In this document: piece by piece, positions 22,646 to 35,073 of the stretch
How positions within the stretch are numbered: the stretch's first letter is position 1
Layout: each line of letters begins with the position of its first letter
Assembly (NCBI RefSeq): GCF_040412425.1
Contig: NC_089777.1
Span: 34,797,537-34,861,536, forward strand
Reading direction: 5' to 3'
DNA: 64,000 nt
Origin: Macrobrachium rosenbergii
Taxonomy: Eukaryota > Arthropoda > Malacostraca > Decapoda > Palaemonidae
The notes under the pieces: model-generated
What the model saw: only the letters and a program-made list of their open reading frames with translations
Told to the model about the DNA's origin: nothing
The model's database searches: none
Made by a program: the position numbers and the translations under genes

Positions 22646-23752
22646 AGCTAATGATACTGTAGAGCTGATAAAGATGAGGTATGGAGTATGCTAATAGTGT
22701 AAGGTGTATAAAGTAATTTTTTGAAAGGAATTGGCAGTTTGGCTAAAAACAAAATGTGTGGGAACATGAAGATGGGAGAACTGGCTGGTTTCATGTGAAA
22801 GTTGGTATAGGACAGGGTATGTCTTCCTACGAACACTATAGACTTTGTTCTCATACGCAACGAATGTATAGACTATGGGTATAAGGAAATTGACGGGTCA
22901 GAGGCTCTTAAAAATCCAGTTTGAATTAAAACAAAAGTAAGAAAGAGCTGTGCAAAAGAATTAAAAGGAATTAAATATTTTAAAGTAATCGGAAAGTCCA
23001 AAAGAGATACCCTCAGTACAAAGAAAATACGATTAGCTCGCAAGATCACAAGGAGATTGAATTCAGTTGGAAGAATTAATAAAAAAAATGAACGCCCTAG
23101 AAGAACAATAGAGGAGAATAATGCAGGGAAAACGTGATGAGATAAAGCCAGATAAAACGTTTACCCAGGTATCATAAAGATATGGTACCACAGAGAAAAA
23201 TATACTTAAAACAGGATACGATCAAGGGCAAAGCAGAACGAAGAAGGGAGCCGCTACAAAGGCAAAATTCTACTACTAATACTACCTCCACATAAATATC
23301 ACGTGAGACAGCCAAATCATCGGTCTTAGATGGCGATATAGATCAACACGCCTATAAGAAAATTAGATCGTACTACCAGTTACTACCCAGTTATGGTTAG
23401 AAAATGCTGTTCTTTCCTACTGCGCATTTCCTGCCCACGCCTTTTTATCAGTAGTCTAATAATAATAAGGCTATCGTACCGAGGTTGCTCAATTGACTTT
23501 CACAAGCTTCAGTTATTTCGGACGCTTTTCCTAAATTTTGTTTGGCTGCATTAGGTAGCACGCTGGAGACGGTTAACGCAAACTGATTTTGAGGAGCGTG
23601 GAACATGCTTCACCCAATCACGACTGTTCATAACAAAATTCCGTCGCATTTCGCCATTCAGGATCCGCACAACCTTTTTGCGCCGTTGTATTTATCAACA
23701 ACAAAAAACTCACTGCAGTCTGCAGCTCATTTCTATAATCGTATCAATAAGG
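22646..23752. repeat. Tandem duplication copy 2 (uninterrupted, empty site)
   Basis: It matches copy 1 with scattered substitutions and small indels, and keeps the uninterrupted sequence cgcaagatcacaaggagatt at the point where copy 1 carries Gypsy B. The match stops at 23752, after cgtatcaataag. Confidence 0.93.
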
Positions 23753-23867
23753 CATAAACAGATTATCGTTTGGTTGGCGTTTCTGTGCTTGAAAATGCAC
23801 ATATCACCGGTGCATTTAGGATTTTAGGTGATGAACTGCCCCGTTGTTGGGCGGGGGGGAGGGGGCG

Positions 23868-24167
23868 GGTGGCAGTGCATCTCATGCGGTGCACTTTAGT
23901 CATTACTCAAGGTTCTTGACAGCGTGCCTTCGGCCACTATGTAGCTGCAGCCCTTTTTCGTTCCTTTTACTGTACCTCCTTTCATGTTCTTTTTCTTCCA
24001 TCTTACTTTCCAGCCTCTCCCAACATTTGATTCACAGTGCAACTGTGAGGTTTTCTTCCTGTTACACCTTTCAAACCTTTTGCTGTCAATTTCCGTTTCA
24101 GTGCTGAATGACCTCATAGGTCTAGTGCTTGGCCTTTGACCTAAATTCTGTATTCAGTTCAGTTCAG
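23868..24167 (+). mobile_element. Dispersed repeat family (SINE/LINE tail), copy 1
   Basis: It is preceded by a small hairpin-like start (gtgcatctcatgcggtgcac) and shares cgttccttttact, ccatcttactttcca, aactgtgaggttttc and ttggcctttgacctaaatt with 60592-60873. The tail is a short ttcag/ttcagttcag repeat. The element has no long open frame. It looks like a LINE 3' end or SINE that uses one. Confidence 0.75.
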
Positions 24168-24539
24168 GGGATGAACTGACAAGATTTGTTTAGTAATATT
24201 AACAAACCTCATAACCTACCAAGGTTATCGGCAACATTTCCTCTGCACATGTTGAAAACTTACAGTGGAAAGAAGCTCATCAGGACAATTCGTGGCCTTA
24301 GTGCAACACCATTTTTCTTTTGGTTTTAACAGATTTATATGTGAAGTAAATTTCTATGGCCCAGCTCTTCGATTTGATAATTATGACAAACAGGTAGGAA
24401 ACGAGTCAACAACCATAAGTGGAGACCGAATCTATAGCCCACACTAAGTAATACTGCATTAACCACGCCGTGCTTTTATTCTGGGTTCATAGATTTCTTG
24501 AGGTGTATACATAAGCTGTTAAATCTTCCAGTGTTATCT
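24168..24539. other. Non-coding stretch
   Basis: No recognisable gene or repeat. It may include sequence upstream of the LINE C-terminus that follows. Confidence 0.4.
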
Positions 24540-24559
24540 AATAAAATATTGTATAAAGA

Positions 24560-25028
24560 ATTTGCACCTAATGTGAAGCCTACAATCGAACAAGCATTTC
24601 CATTATACAATCGGGAAAGAACCTGGAAAGTCTTAGACACTTAGTTTATCTTCCCGGTTGAACGTGAATTTTTATTTAGATATTTACATGGTGTTCTACC
24701 CTCTAACTCTAAATTAAAAGCCCTAAATATCAAAGAGACATGCATGCGCACATTGTGGTTGTAGAGAGGATGTGATTCATATCTTCTGGTTTTGTGATCA
24801 GATTCAACAGCTGGTAAAATGTATAAACACCCTTGATTACATTATGTAACTTGAGAAATCAAAGTTTACTTGATGTTCTTTTTTATTTTAATTGCAGTAC
24901 TAATAAAGATCATAATTGTGCTGTAGTTCTTATTATTGATTTTCTATTAACAGTATGGAATGGGAAAAGACAGAATATAAGTAGTAACGTTTTATTTAGC
25001 ATTCTAAAACATAAATGGAATCTTCAGT
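24560..25028 (+). pseudogene. LINE ORF2 C-terminal fragment with Cys-His motif
   Basis: Translation in shifting frames gives FPLYNRERTWKVLDT, REFLFRYLHGVLP, NSKLKALNIKETC and CREDVIHIFWFCDQI. The pattern C-x-C-x-E-D-x-x-H-x-F-W-x-C is the zinc-binding segment near the C-terminus of L1/Tx1-like LINE polymerases (zf-RVT style). The tail (WNGKRQNISSNVLFSILKHK) follows. Stops and at least one frame change show decay. It directly abuts a Gypsy gag fragment at 25030. Confidence 0.6.
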
Positions 25029-25029
25029 G

Positions 25030-25262
25030 AGAGATGGGCACTGGAGCCTCCCTTCAACACTGCCAGCAACGGCCAACCGTCCTTTTCCCGGCTGGTTTCC
25101 CTTTGCCTCTTCGAGGTCCCTGGGTGCGTGACCCTGCCCCCTGGATGGAGGGTGAGGCTGACTGAGGACTTGCTTGGTCAGGTTGTTTAACCGTTGCAAA
25201 AAACGGTTGGGAGGTGACCTGCCCCTCCCCCTTGCTTGCTGGTGCTGTTCGTGGTTTAACGG
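25030..25262 (-). pseudogene. Gag fragment of Gypsy family A (inverted)
   Basis: On the minus strand this is a close copy of 12035-12273: both read HEQ-QQ, RGRG, QRLNNLTKQVL, QPHPPSRGQ and GNQPG in equivalent frames. The central part of the zinc knuckle is deleted here. It shows that family A had at least one other insertion in this locus. The ends were cut by the LINE fragment to the left and mariner sequence to the right. Confidence 0.85.
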
Positions 25263-25344
25263 AATGAGGCCACTTAGCACAGATGGACCTTGACCTCCGC
25301 ACACTAAGATTTAGCGTCCCAGCTCACTTCCGCTCTTTATAGCA

Positions 25345-26160
25345 GTGCTTGGAAGAACATGTGTAAAAGTTGAGCAAAGAATTTGCATCAAATTTTGCCA
25401 AAAGCTTGGCGATACTTGCTCACAGACCTACGCAAAGTTGCAAAAAGTTTATGGAGAGGAGAGAGTGAGCTGCACACGAGTCTGCAAGTGGTTCAGACTT
25501 TTCCAAGATGGCCGACAGAATGTTGATAGTGAAGAACATTCTGGGAGACTCGCAACCAGCAGAACTGAGAAAAACACCGTCTTTTCAACTATCAGCGTGT
25601 TCATCATGAGTATGCGCCACCTGGTCAGACAGTAAACAAGGAGTACTACTGTGACGTGTTGCGGCATTTGCGGGATGCTGTTGGTCGGAAAAGGCCAGAA
25701 TTGCATGAAATCGCATGCGTCTGGTGAGTGGCAATTGCACCATGACAACGCACCTGCCCATTTCAGCGCAGCTTGAGCAGCAGTTTTTGGCTAAGCACAA
25801 CGTCCCCCTGGTCCGGGAGCCACCGTATTCCTCAGATCTCCCCCCATGCGACTCTTTCCTCTTTCCAAAAATCAAATCCCACTTGACAAGAAGCATTCAT
25901 GACGTCGAGGAGATCTAAGTGAATGCGGATAGGAAGCTTTCATCACGTCGAGGAGATCTAAGTGAATGCGGATAAGCTTTCATCACGTCGAGGAGATCCA
26001 AGTGAATGCGACCAGGCAGCCGCTGATCATCCCAGAAAACGAGTTCAGGAATCTTCGATCAGTGGAAACAGCGCTGGATAAAGTGTGTGGCTTTCGAAGG
26101 GGACTATTTCGGAGGAAATTAAATGCTAAAATGGTACGTGTTGTAGTTTTCTTTTTATAG
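25345..26160 (+). pseudogene. mariner-family transposase pseudogene (central deletion)
   Basis: N-terminal DNA-binding part at 25366-25587: KFCQKLGDTCSQTYAKLQ, VYGEERVSCTRVCKWFRLF, HSGRLATSRTEKN, with the typical helix-turn-helix layout. The middle, including the first catalytic Asp, is deleted; the sequence resumes near 25600 with HEYAPPGQTVNKEYYCDVL in a second frame. HHDNAPAH (Asp at 25754) and YSSDLPPCDSFLFPK (Asp at 25860) give a DD34D spacing if one inserted base is allowed. Near 25898-26010 the VEEIQVNATRQ region is triplicated. The 3' end near 26160-26205 (accagtcctggt, accatacctcgc) looks like a mariner inverted terminus; the 5' terminus is missing. It would have cut and pasted the element DNA. 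Confidence 0.85.
25898..26010. repeat. Tandem triplication inside mariner, about 40-43-bp units
   Basis: cgtcgaggagatc(t/c)aagtg occurs three times. The first two copies carry taagtg where the third keeps the coding ccaagtg, so the third best preserves the original frame. Confidence 0.9.
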
Positions 26161-26205
26161 TACCAGTCCTGGTACGTTATGACCATACCTCGCAAATCTT
26201 CAAGT

Positions 26206-26722
26206 TGCCAGAATTGTTGAATATTTCTTTGATTTCTTTTAAAATGTTTCAAAATTTTTAACAGGTTTCCTTTGTTCTACTATAAATTTATATTGAAACT
26301 TGTAATATAACTTTAGTAATTTCTTTGTTCTACTGTAAATTTGTATTGCGATTGTTGAAGTTTTGTTTCCACTTCAAAGTCTGATTAGGACTGTTTTAAA
26401 CATTCCTCATTTGTACTTAGAACTGTGTCATAAAGGGCCCTTTCTAACTGAAGTTGGAAAGTCCAGCAACAATAGTAAACTTGATAAACCCGGAAATACG
26501 TAAGAATTTCGCTCAGAGAACTCGTGTAGATTTTGAGTAAAAAAAAAAACTGTTAGGCTATTTAAGAAAAAATTAGTACCGCATTGTGGCTACTGTGCAT
26601 TACAAGTGCGCAAGACTTCTCAAGTGAAATCCACAAAGTTATACTGTAGAACACCTGGGAAACATCAACAATGAGCTCAGAAGTAATCGTACTTTAGTCG
26701 CTAACATTTAACCTTCACCCTC

Positions 26723-26757
<35 letters not shown>

Positions 26758-29700
26758 GAAATCGTTATTAGAACAGAACTAGAAGCTTCAAAGAGATTAT
26801 GGCCTGTACCCACTGCCTAAGCCATAGGGAATTTCATTTTAAATACTATTTTGTTCTCCTTTTACCAGAATAACAAAAGTCAGTGGTACGTACAAATCCT
26901 AGTCTGGATGGTGTATTGTTAAACTTTGATGATTAATGTTAATTATCCTAGGCTTAGCCAGGGGTAAAATTCTGTGAATTTTGTAATGCCAGGGGGTAAC
27001 AGATTCAAACTGAAATGCTTTTAAAGAGATATCTTTTTCAAGTGCACTTTTCACTAAAACGACTTTTTATGAAAAAATCGGTTTTATATATGGAAGAAAT
27101 CTGTAGACCTAGTGATCAGTGGTCAAAATAGTAGAGGGTCATGTCCCAACCAGGTCATAATACCTACTCATATCTCTTCGAGACCGAAGTAGTGTTTAGG
27201 ATCCATGTTTGTTTACAAGTATCAGCTGATTTCTGGCTTCATTCCTCTTCACTGCCATCACCGGAAGAAAGAGCAAGGCTGTTTTAACCGAGCAGCCGAC
27301 ATGAGAACGTGGCAACCTAGATCAAAGGTACAGTCACACGGGCACATGTTGTGTCATCTTTTGACAATTTGCCTTCCGATTTCGCGCTAAAGAAGCCTGT
27401 ACCCGAGTTAAAAAAAAAACTTTTTTTTGTTTTACGTGAGAAGGAAAGAGAGATGCTTTTCTTTACCTTCCCGAATAGGCAGAATTATAAATTATGCCAA
27501 GCGTTAGTATCATTAACTGTACACTCCCCCAAGAAAGTCGACTAAAAGTTTTCGTTAGCTCTCGTTCATTGAGTTTCCCGTTTTTTTTTTTTTTTTTTTA
27601 CCAAAAACACAGTCTCGTTAAATTTACCCTAGAATGTGGCGATTAAATGCTAAGTTTATATGTTAAATCTGCAAAACTAATACTAGCATGGCTGTATTAC
27701 TTTCTGCGAAGCCAAATGATCTCCCAGTGCATGGCAGTTTTCCGGCCGACTTAAAACTATTTTCTGTGCAGAGATCAAGTGAGTCGTGACTGTGGTAACA
27801 GATACCTTTTTACTCTACACACTTTTTTTTTTTTTTTTTTTTTAATAATTTGTCGACGAAGATAGATTTTCAAAAGTAAATATATAATAAAAGTAAATAT
27901 TATCTTAAGGGCAACAATAGCCTAGGGTAGAATTTTGCACTCTTTGTAAGATCGTGTTTTCCGTTATGTATGCATTGTAATTCATTTTGGCGTTATGAAA
28001 TTATTAATGAGTAAAGTTTTTCAGTAAGTTTCACAGATGAATGATTGATATTCTTGACTGAACACACACAACAAAAATAACTTGAAGGAATATTGTAGAG
28101 GTTGGTACTGCAGTGAAGTATCAATAATGATTATAGAATTTTATAGAATCTTTATTGGTTAAAGTTATAAGAAATCTGGCGAACAAATTCGATGACTTTG
28201 AAGCCCCACCCCCTTTCTGGAGTTGCCAGATACCGCACTATCGAACAGTGTGTCCGTGCCGTGGATGTAAGAAAATTGTTACTTCAGTGTTGTTGGTGAG
28301 TGTACATACTGTATATGACATGTTTTCGTGAGACCATTTTGATGGATATGAATCTTAAACATTTTTAGAAAATAATGGTAACCCCACTCTGATATTAATA
28401 TATTAGAAAGTTATGTAAAGTTGCAGGGAACGATCGTTCATAGGATTTTTTTCTTATAAAAATTGTTCACAGGACGTCTAACTTGCAAATAAGTAAACAT
28501 GGTATTGTTGCAGATGACTATGGTGGTCTATATTGACCTGGAGGTGAATCATAACACTGCATTTACATTAGTGGCAACTTTTGATTGCACAGTCATTGCG
28601 CTATAAATGTGCTGTGCTTCAGTTTGTCAACATATCGTACCCTGGCTTGAAAATTATCGATTTTATCAAAATGATCATACTCAAGTTTCAGATAGCTTAC
28701 ATTTTTTTTTATATCGTATGCTTTCCTGTTACTTCTAATACTACAATAGTACTTAAAATTAACAGGGACTCTCCTTAAAGTAAATATTGAGTTGATTTAA
28801 ATAAATGAGGATGGATAGCCTATACATGTTTAGCCAATGTTCTTCAGTTAATTTTATCATTATATGGCTTTATTTTAGGTCGGAAGCGGTTTTCACTCCA
28901 TGGAACAAAATTACCGTACAAAAGCGGACATTATTTATTATTGGTGTCTTACCTGGCCCTGATTTATAGTAATATACGATAATTATCGTACTTGGGGCAA
29001 TCCTGCGCGGCGGCTGATCCGTGCTTTCGTGGCCACCAGCTGATCTCTGTAACTTGAGGCCTGCCAGAGCCCACTTTACATAGACTGCCAACGTGATAAA
29101 ACGTTTCAGAACGTATTCTTGCGTTGTGTGCAAATGGCTACTTGAATTCCACTTGACGAAAGGATTCATGTATGTGTTACATGTTAGATCTTTCATTGCT
29201 AACACTAAAACTTCATTGCATTTACGGCGCTTATTATAAACAGAACATATCAGTAACAAGGTCAAAATGTATAGCCTATCATGCTCCCGATTAAAATAAC
29301 TTCCTGCTTTTTAATAGATCAAATAATTCGAGACGAAAGACTTGCAATTTGGCATCAGTATAAAAGCTTCAATAATCCACTCAACTGATATTTTCTTACT
29401 TAGGTTTCAGTAAGGGCGCTCTGGCTTCAATCGGCCACTTCACTACCATTGTCATTCCCGATAGATAGTTGTTTGATCTCTGGCGACTCTGGTAATGGCC
29501 GCCCCATGGGCGATGAAGAAATCCTGGCAGACCATCGCCTGAGCACAAGAAAATGGAGAAGAACTGAAATCAAGCGAATTGATTAGCCGCAATCTCGCAG
29601 CGTTTAGGCTTTTAACGAATGTAAATAAACAAATACAGTAGATATCCCTTTGCGATTTCTTGAAGTTTCCGAGTCCAGCTAAGTCCCTCTCCGTCATCAG

Positions 29701-30385
29701 TGATTTGAATTTGAAACGGCAACTGATCGATGATTTTGAGTCTTTCTCATCTCTGATGTGGGAAGTGGACTTGCCTCGAAAAAGCAGGACGTGTGGTGAA
29801 ATATAACTTAAATGGGTGTATGTGGTAACGTCTCTTAAGTGTGGGGGGAGAGAGAAAGATATCATGAAAGGGGGTGCATCCGAGCCAAAACGTTTTGTAC
29901 CAAACGCCCGAAGCGTACCGAGGACGTCCACCGAATAGTTTCTCTGTCGACATGACCGACAACTCATACCAGCCGTTAACAGGAACATTCAAGACGCAGC
30001 AAGGTAGGAGAACTTACAGTATGTCTTGTTTTATAATTATTATTTAACAACAGGAATACGCTGGTCTAACTTGAATGCATAAGGTTATGAAAGCCGAGTA
30101 TGATAAATGTCAGTGAATGGAGGTAAAGATCATCATTCGAGAGTTCTGGAAGGGAGCGCAGCGTGCCAAATGTACAATGACTATAGTATCCAAACGACGA
30201 CAACCACGGGTAAGAGCAAGACCCGCGCAACCAGAGACAAGGCCTGTTCGATGTATTGTGACGTAAGCAACGGTGGTCCGAGCATGGTGGCCACGGTTCG
30301 AGTCGCTAGCACTACTTGCCAGACGAAAGAAATTGTAAACAAAACGTCGCTAAAATAGACAGTTTGTTGCTTGCGTTAGGGTAAT
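26206..30385. other. Long non-coding stretch, no element recognised
   Basis: No convincing gene. It holds an A tract (about 26725-26754), T tracts near 27582 and 27824, and a short duplication of ttctttgttctact(a/g)taaattt at about 26272 and 26321. Two places look slightly promoter- or exon-like. Near 28220-28300 a G+C-richer segment with ttcagtgttgttg is followed by a donor-like gtgagtg. At 29450-30350 CpG-rich sequence has several chance frames on both strands. Neither has enough support to call a gene. Confidence 0.45.
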
Positions 30386-30500
30386 TTTTTTTTTATCTTT
30401 TATTAGAAAAATATTACATTTCTTTTACATAATAAGGAAAATATAAAATTTCATTTACATAATAAGAAAAATATTACATTTCGTTTACATAAGATATTAC
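30386..30500. repeat. Dispersed AT-rich repeat, copy 1
   Basis: A unit like aagaaaaatattacatttc(t/g)tttacataat is repeated two to three times. The same block, in the same orientation, is at about 37060-37165. Both start with a T run followed by ttattagaaaaatattacat. Confidence 0.8.
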
Positions 30501-30715
30501 AAAATTATATATACCTACAATATTTACACCTTATTATGGATTAAAAAAAAATTAAAAATCAAAATCGATATACTTTTCACTGAATACATTTGCAATTTTG
30601 TCTTTATATAAGCTTCTTAATAACCACCTGTCATAACTTAATTTACTTTTCACAAAGGCACAAGTTTCTTCTTTTTTGTATTTGTTTTTCTTACTTATCC
30701 AAACAGCATATATAT

Positions 30716-30716
<1 letters not shown>

Positions 30717-30803
<87 letters not shown>
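30717..30803. repeat. (TA)n microsatellite
   Basis: About 43 TA units. Confidence 0.97.
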
Positions 30804-30810
<7 letters not shown>

Positions 30811-31255
30811 CTCCAACAATCATTATTATAGCACTATTTCGGTCTTTTATAGTATTATATTTAAAACTGAACATGATGGTATTAAAAAATTTATCCCTGG
30901 TTAATTTACAGATTTTTTTCGTCTGCACTTAATTTGTGTACACCAAATAATATGAACTCGAAACACGGGTTAAGAGATTAATATAAAATACTGAACCAAA
31001 AAAATTTATTTAGTTGCAATATAATGTAGTATATACTGAAGTACAAACATGTTTATCATTGTATTAAAACATACAAGACGGCAGTGCGTTGGGTTACTCT
31101 ACTAAATAATTATTGTCATTTACATACAGCTATTATTTGGTAGTTGAAGTTTTTAACTTTCTCTTTTTATTCCACTTTTTGTTAGCTACAATATAGTTAT
31201 TTTCTTGGGAACAACAATTATTCAATAAAACGTTAGAAGCCAGTATTAATTTTCC
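30804..31255. other. AT-rich non-coding stretch
   Basis: No gene or repeat recognised. Confidence 0.5.
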
Positions 31256-32188
31256 TGGGAGTTGTTAGACGTAGGGCACACTGGGAGTTGTTAGACGTAG
31301 GGCACACTGGGAGTTGTTAGACGTAGGGCACACTGGGGTTTGTTGGACGTAGGGCACACTGGGAGTTGTTTGACGTAGGGCTACACTGGGAGTTGTTTGA
31401 CGTAGGGTTACACTGGGAGTTGTTTGACATAGGGCTACACTGGGAGTTGTTTGCATAGGGCTACACTGGGAGTTGTTTGACGTAGGGCTACACTGGGAGT
31501 TGTTTGACGTAGGGCTACACTGGGAGTTGTTTGACGTAGGGCTACACTGGGAGTTGTTTGACGTAGGGCTACACTGGGAGTTGTTTGACGTAGGGCTACA
31601 CTGGGAGTTGTTTGACGTAGGGCTACACTGGGAGTTGTTTGACGAGGGCTACACTGGGAGTTGTTTGCTAGGGTTACACTGGGAGTTGTTTGAAGTAGGG
31701 TTACACTGGGAGTTGTTTGACGTAGGGCTACACTGGGAGTTGTTTACAGGGCTACACTGGGAGTTGTTTGACGTAGGGCTACACTGGGAGTTGTTTGACG
31801 TAGGGCTACACTGGGAGTTGTTAGACGTAGGGCTACACTGGGAGTTGTTTGACGTAGGGCTACACTGGGAGTTGTTTGACGTAGGGCTACACTGGGAGTT
31901 GTTTGACGTAGGGCTACACTGGGAGTTGTTTGACGTAGGGCTACACTGGGAGTTGTTTGACGTAGGGCTACACTGGGAGTTGTTTGACGTAGGGCTACAC
32001 TGGGAGTTGTTTGACGTAGGGGCTACACTGGGAGTTGTTTGACGTAGGGCTACACTGGGAGTTGTTTGACGTAGGGCTACACTGGGAGTTGTTTGACGTA
32101 GGACTACACTGGGAGTTGTTTGACGTAGGGCTACACTGGGAGTTGTTTGACGTAGGGCTACACTGGGAGTAGTTTGACATAGGCTAGC
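31256..32188. repeat. 27-bp minisatellite, about 34 copies
   Basis: The unit gggagttgtttgacgtaggg plus ctacact is repeated from 31256 to 32188. The leftmost units are 26 bp variants (gttgttagacgtagggcacact), and others are shortened (gtttgcatagg, gtttacagg). Because 27 is a multiple of three, one plus frame stays open over most of the array as a nine-residue repeat, FDVGLHWEL. This is expected from the array and is not evidence for a gene: there is no unique coding sequence at either side. Confidence 0.97.
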
Positions 32189-33616
32189 CTGTATTGATTC
32201 TTTTAAGTCTAGTTTATATGAATTCCTACTAAAATTCAATCTACGCTAAACCAGTCTTTCTTTATATTGTGCTTTACCTTGTTGCTCACAACACCTACCT
32301 AAATCCCTTTTTCAGGCCGGTTTGAGTGTGATGAATACAGACTTTACATTGCAGTCAAAAGTTACCCTGTGGAATGGAATGGAACATGAAATTTAGGCTT
32401 GAAGCCAAACACTGGAATTCGAGGGATTATTCAGCGCTAGTTATCGTCATGTTATCCAGAGGCAAAAGTCAAATACTTGTTGCAGTGAACTTAGTGTTGA
32501 ATTTGCCTACTTAGTAAGTTCGTCCAGTAAAACCCACAAGATATATCCGTGGCATACTACTTCATTATGTCATGTGAGTTTTACAGTCCAATTAAAAAAA
32601 AAAAAACGGAACCACGAGAAAACTTCGTACTCAAATGATGTACGAGAAGGAAGCTTGAGAGAGAAAGAATCGCTAACTTCGGACCACCAGGGTCGATGTC
32701 ATGACGTCATATTCAACAGGTCTTGTCTCTGGGCGGTCTTGGTAAGAGGGGGGGAGCCCCTTCCCACGTCACTGACTGTGATCATTTCCATAGAGAGATT
32801 TTCGTTCTGATGAAGAAATTACCATCATTATCGCGTGCAATGGTAGATTTTCCTTGGATTATTCCGTTTTGCAGAAGTGTTCATTAAACCTTGTATCAGA
32901 GGATTTGGAAAACTATACTTTATGGAAATCCAACTAAGACAAATAAATTGTAGGTCTGGAAATTCTATACCCGAAAATGGTGACGTTGGAGGTAACAGTG
33001 CATTTGTTTAAGTACTTTATTACCCTTATTTGTCAAAACTTCATTTTATGGCTGACAATGCCTGTTATTATTAAGAAAAACGTGTTAAACTTTTTTTCTT
33101 TTTTTTTTTTGTAATGCGTCTGTTTTGTATCAAGGAGAGCGAAAGTTTTGCTTAGTGGAATCGTTCATAGCTGTAACTACATCACAAAATAGAAACAAAT
33201 TAGGCTTTCTACTGTGAAAGATAAAACTGTTGTACGTGAATTAATCATCATTTAGACAATTCTATAAATATCATCAATAATAAATAAATTAACTAATTAA
33301 AAGGAAGCCGGTATTATGACGAAAGTGGGGCTAGGCCTTAACTCTTAATTAGGAAAGCATGAAATAAGCCCATGCTGTAATTACTAAAAGAAAAAAAATT
33401 TGGGGACGTGGAATATGCGGTAGTTATTTTGTAAATGGCTAGGGGCCGTAACCTAAACGGTAATCATTAACACGTGCAATGAAAATTCCATTAAATTAAA
33501 AACATTTTATCTTATGCTTTCATATGGTACCGTCCTGTTCCAAAGGTTTGAGTATTTCTTCCTGAATGTGAAAAATTGCTGACCAGCTGGCAATATTGAT
33601 TTTGGTTCAGAAACTC
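32189..33616. other. Non-coding stretch
   Basis: No recognisable gene or element. Short A and T tracts near 32595 and 33095. Confidence 0.5.
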
Positions 33617-33727
33617 GCGCAACTGAGTGCTGACCGCATTGCTGACGTGAATAGCGCAACTGAGTGCTGACCGCATTGTTGACGTGAATAGCGCAACTGA
33701 GTGCTGACCGCATTGCAGACGTGAATA
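33617..33727. repeat. Tandem repeat, 37-bp unit x3
   Basis: Three copies start at 33617, 33654 and 33691 (gcgcaactgagtgctgaccg, then cattgnngacgtgaata), nearly identical. Confidence 0.95.
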
Positions 33728-34530
33728 GCGGCCACGAATGAATGCGTTGGCAAAATACAAACAGAGGCGGTGCTAATGACACGTCAGTCTAATTTGATGC
33801 AACCTTTCTCTTTGTCTTTACAAAATATTTTGTAGCTGGTTGTTGAGCCTGAAGAATAAAAAAAAAAAAGCATTTGCTTGGGGCAAAAGCTTGTAGGGAA
33901 AAGCGAAAGCTCAAGTAGGAAAAGGTAGCAAAATCTTCGGCAAAAAGTAATTTCTTAAAATATATATATTATGAATAATGATGATCACCGCTTGCTACCT
34001 TTTGCTTAATGGATTCCGAGCTTTTGCTTAGAAACCTGGCAATGTGCGACTTGTGTGCTAGACATCCCAGATGGGTCCAACTCTCCAACATACTGCGCAG
34101 TATATACGTAGCGCAGTCGAGTTTTGTAGTAGTTTTGGGTTTGAATACCAATTTGCTTCAGTTAGAATGAGTTTAATCTGATGTCACATGGAACAGGACA
34201 ACTATAAATAATCCATAGGATAAGTGCCTCTTGCTTATCCTTAACTCCGAATAAAATCGTGTTTTCAAAAAAATTCAGTTATAATTTTTTTTGCTCCACG
34301 TACGTACTACTAGAGGATGTGAATAATTTTATGTGATTTTAAAACAGCACATGTGCCGAATAATTAGATAACAAAACCTCCAGCATTACTTTACAATAAC
34401 AACGTTAGTGGGAAATGGTAGTAGTGTTTGTGGTACTTGTAGTCGAGAACTGTTGCAGTTGTTATGGGAGGAACATTGGTAGGAGTTCTTTTATCTGCTG
34501 CTTGGGTAGAATATTTTGTGAGCAGAAAGT
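33728..34530. other. Non-coding stretch
   Basis: No gene recognised. Several phrases built on aagcnnttgctt/gcaaaagc occur here and again at 35170-35340, suggesting a weak dispersed repeat. Confidence 0.4.
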
Positions 34531-34534
34531 GATA

Positions 34535-35073
<539 letters not shown>

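Noticed and set aside
27205..27390. Short ORF ending near a donor-like site
   Set aside because: No acceptor upstream, no similarity recognised, and a low-complexity continuation.
29452..29988. 178-codon minus-strand ORF
   Set aside because: Overlapping frames are open too, no recognisable domain, and its start and splice surroundings are weak; left as unassigned.
31256..32188. CRISPR-like array (also the 88-bp array)
   Set aside because: The units are contiguous without unique spacers, and the setting is eukaryotic; they are tandem repeats.
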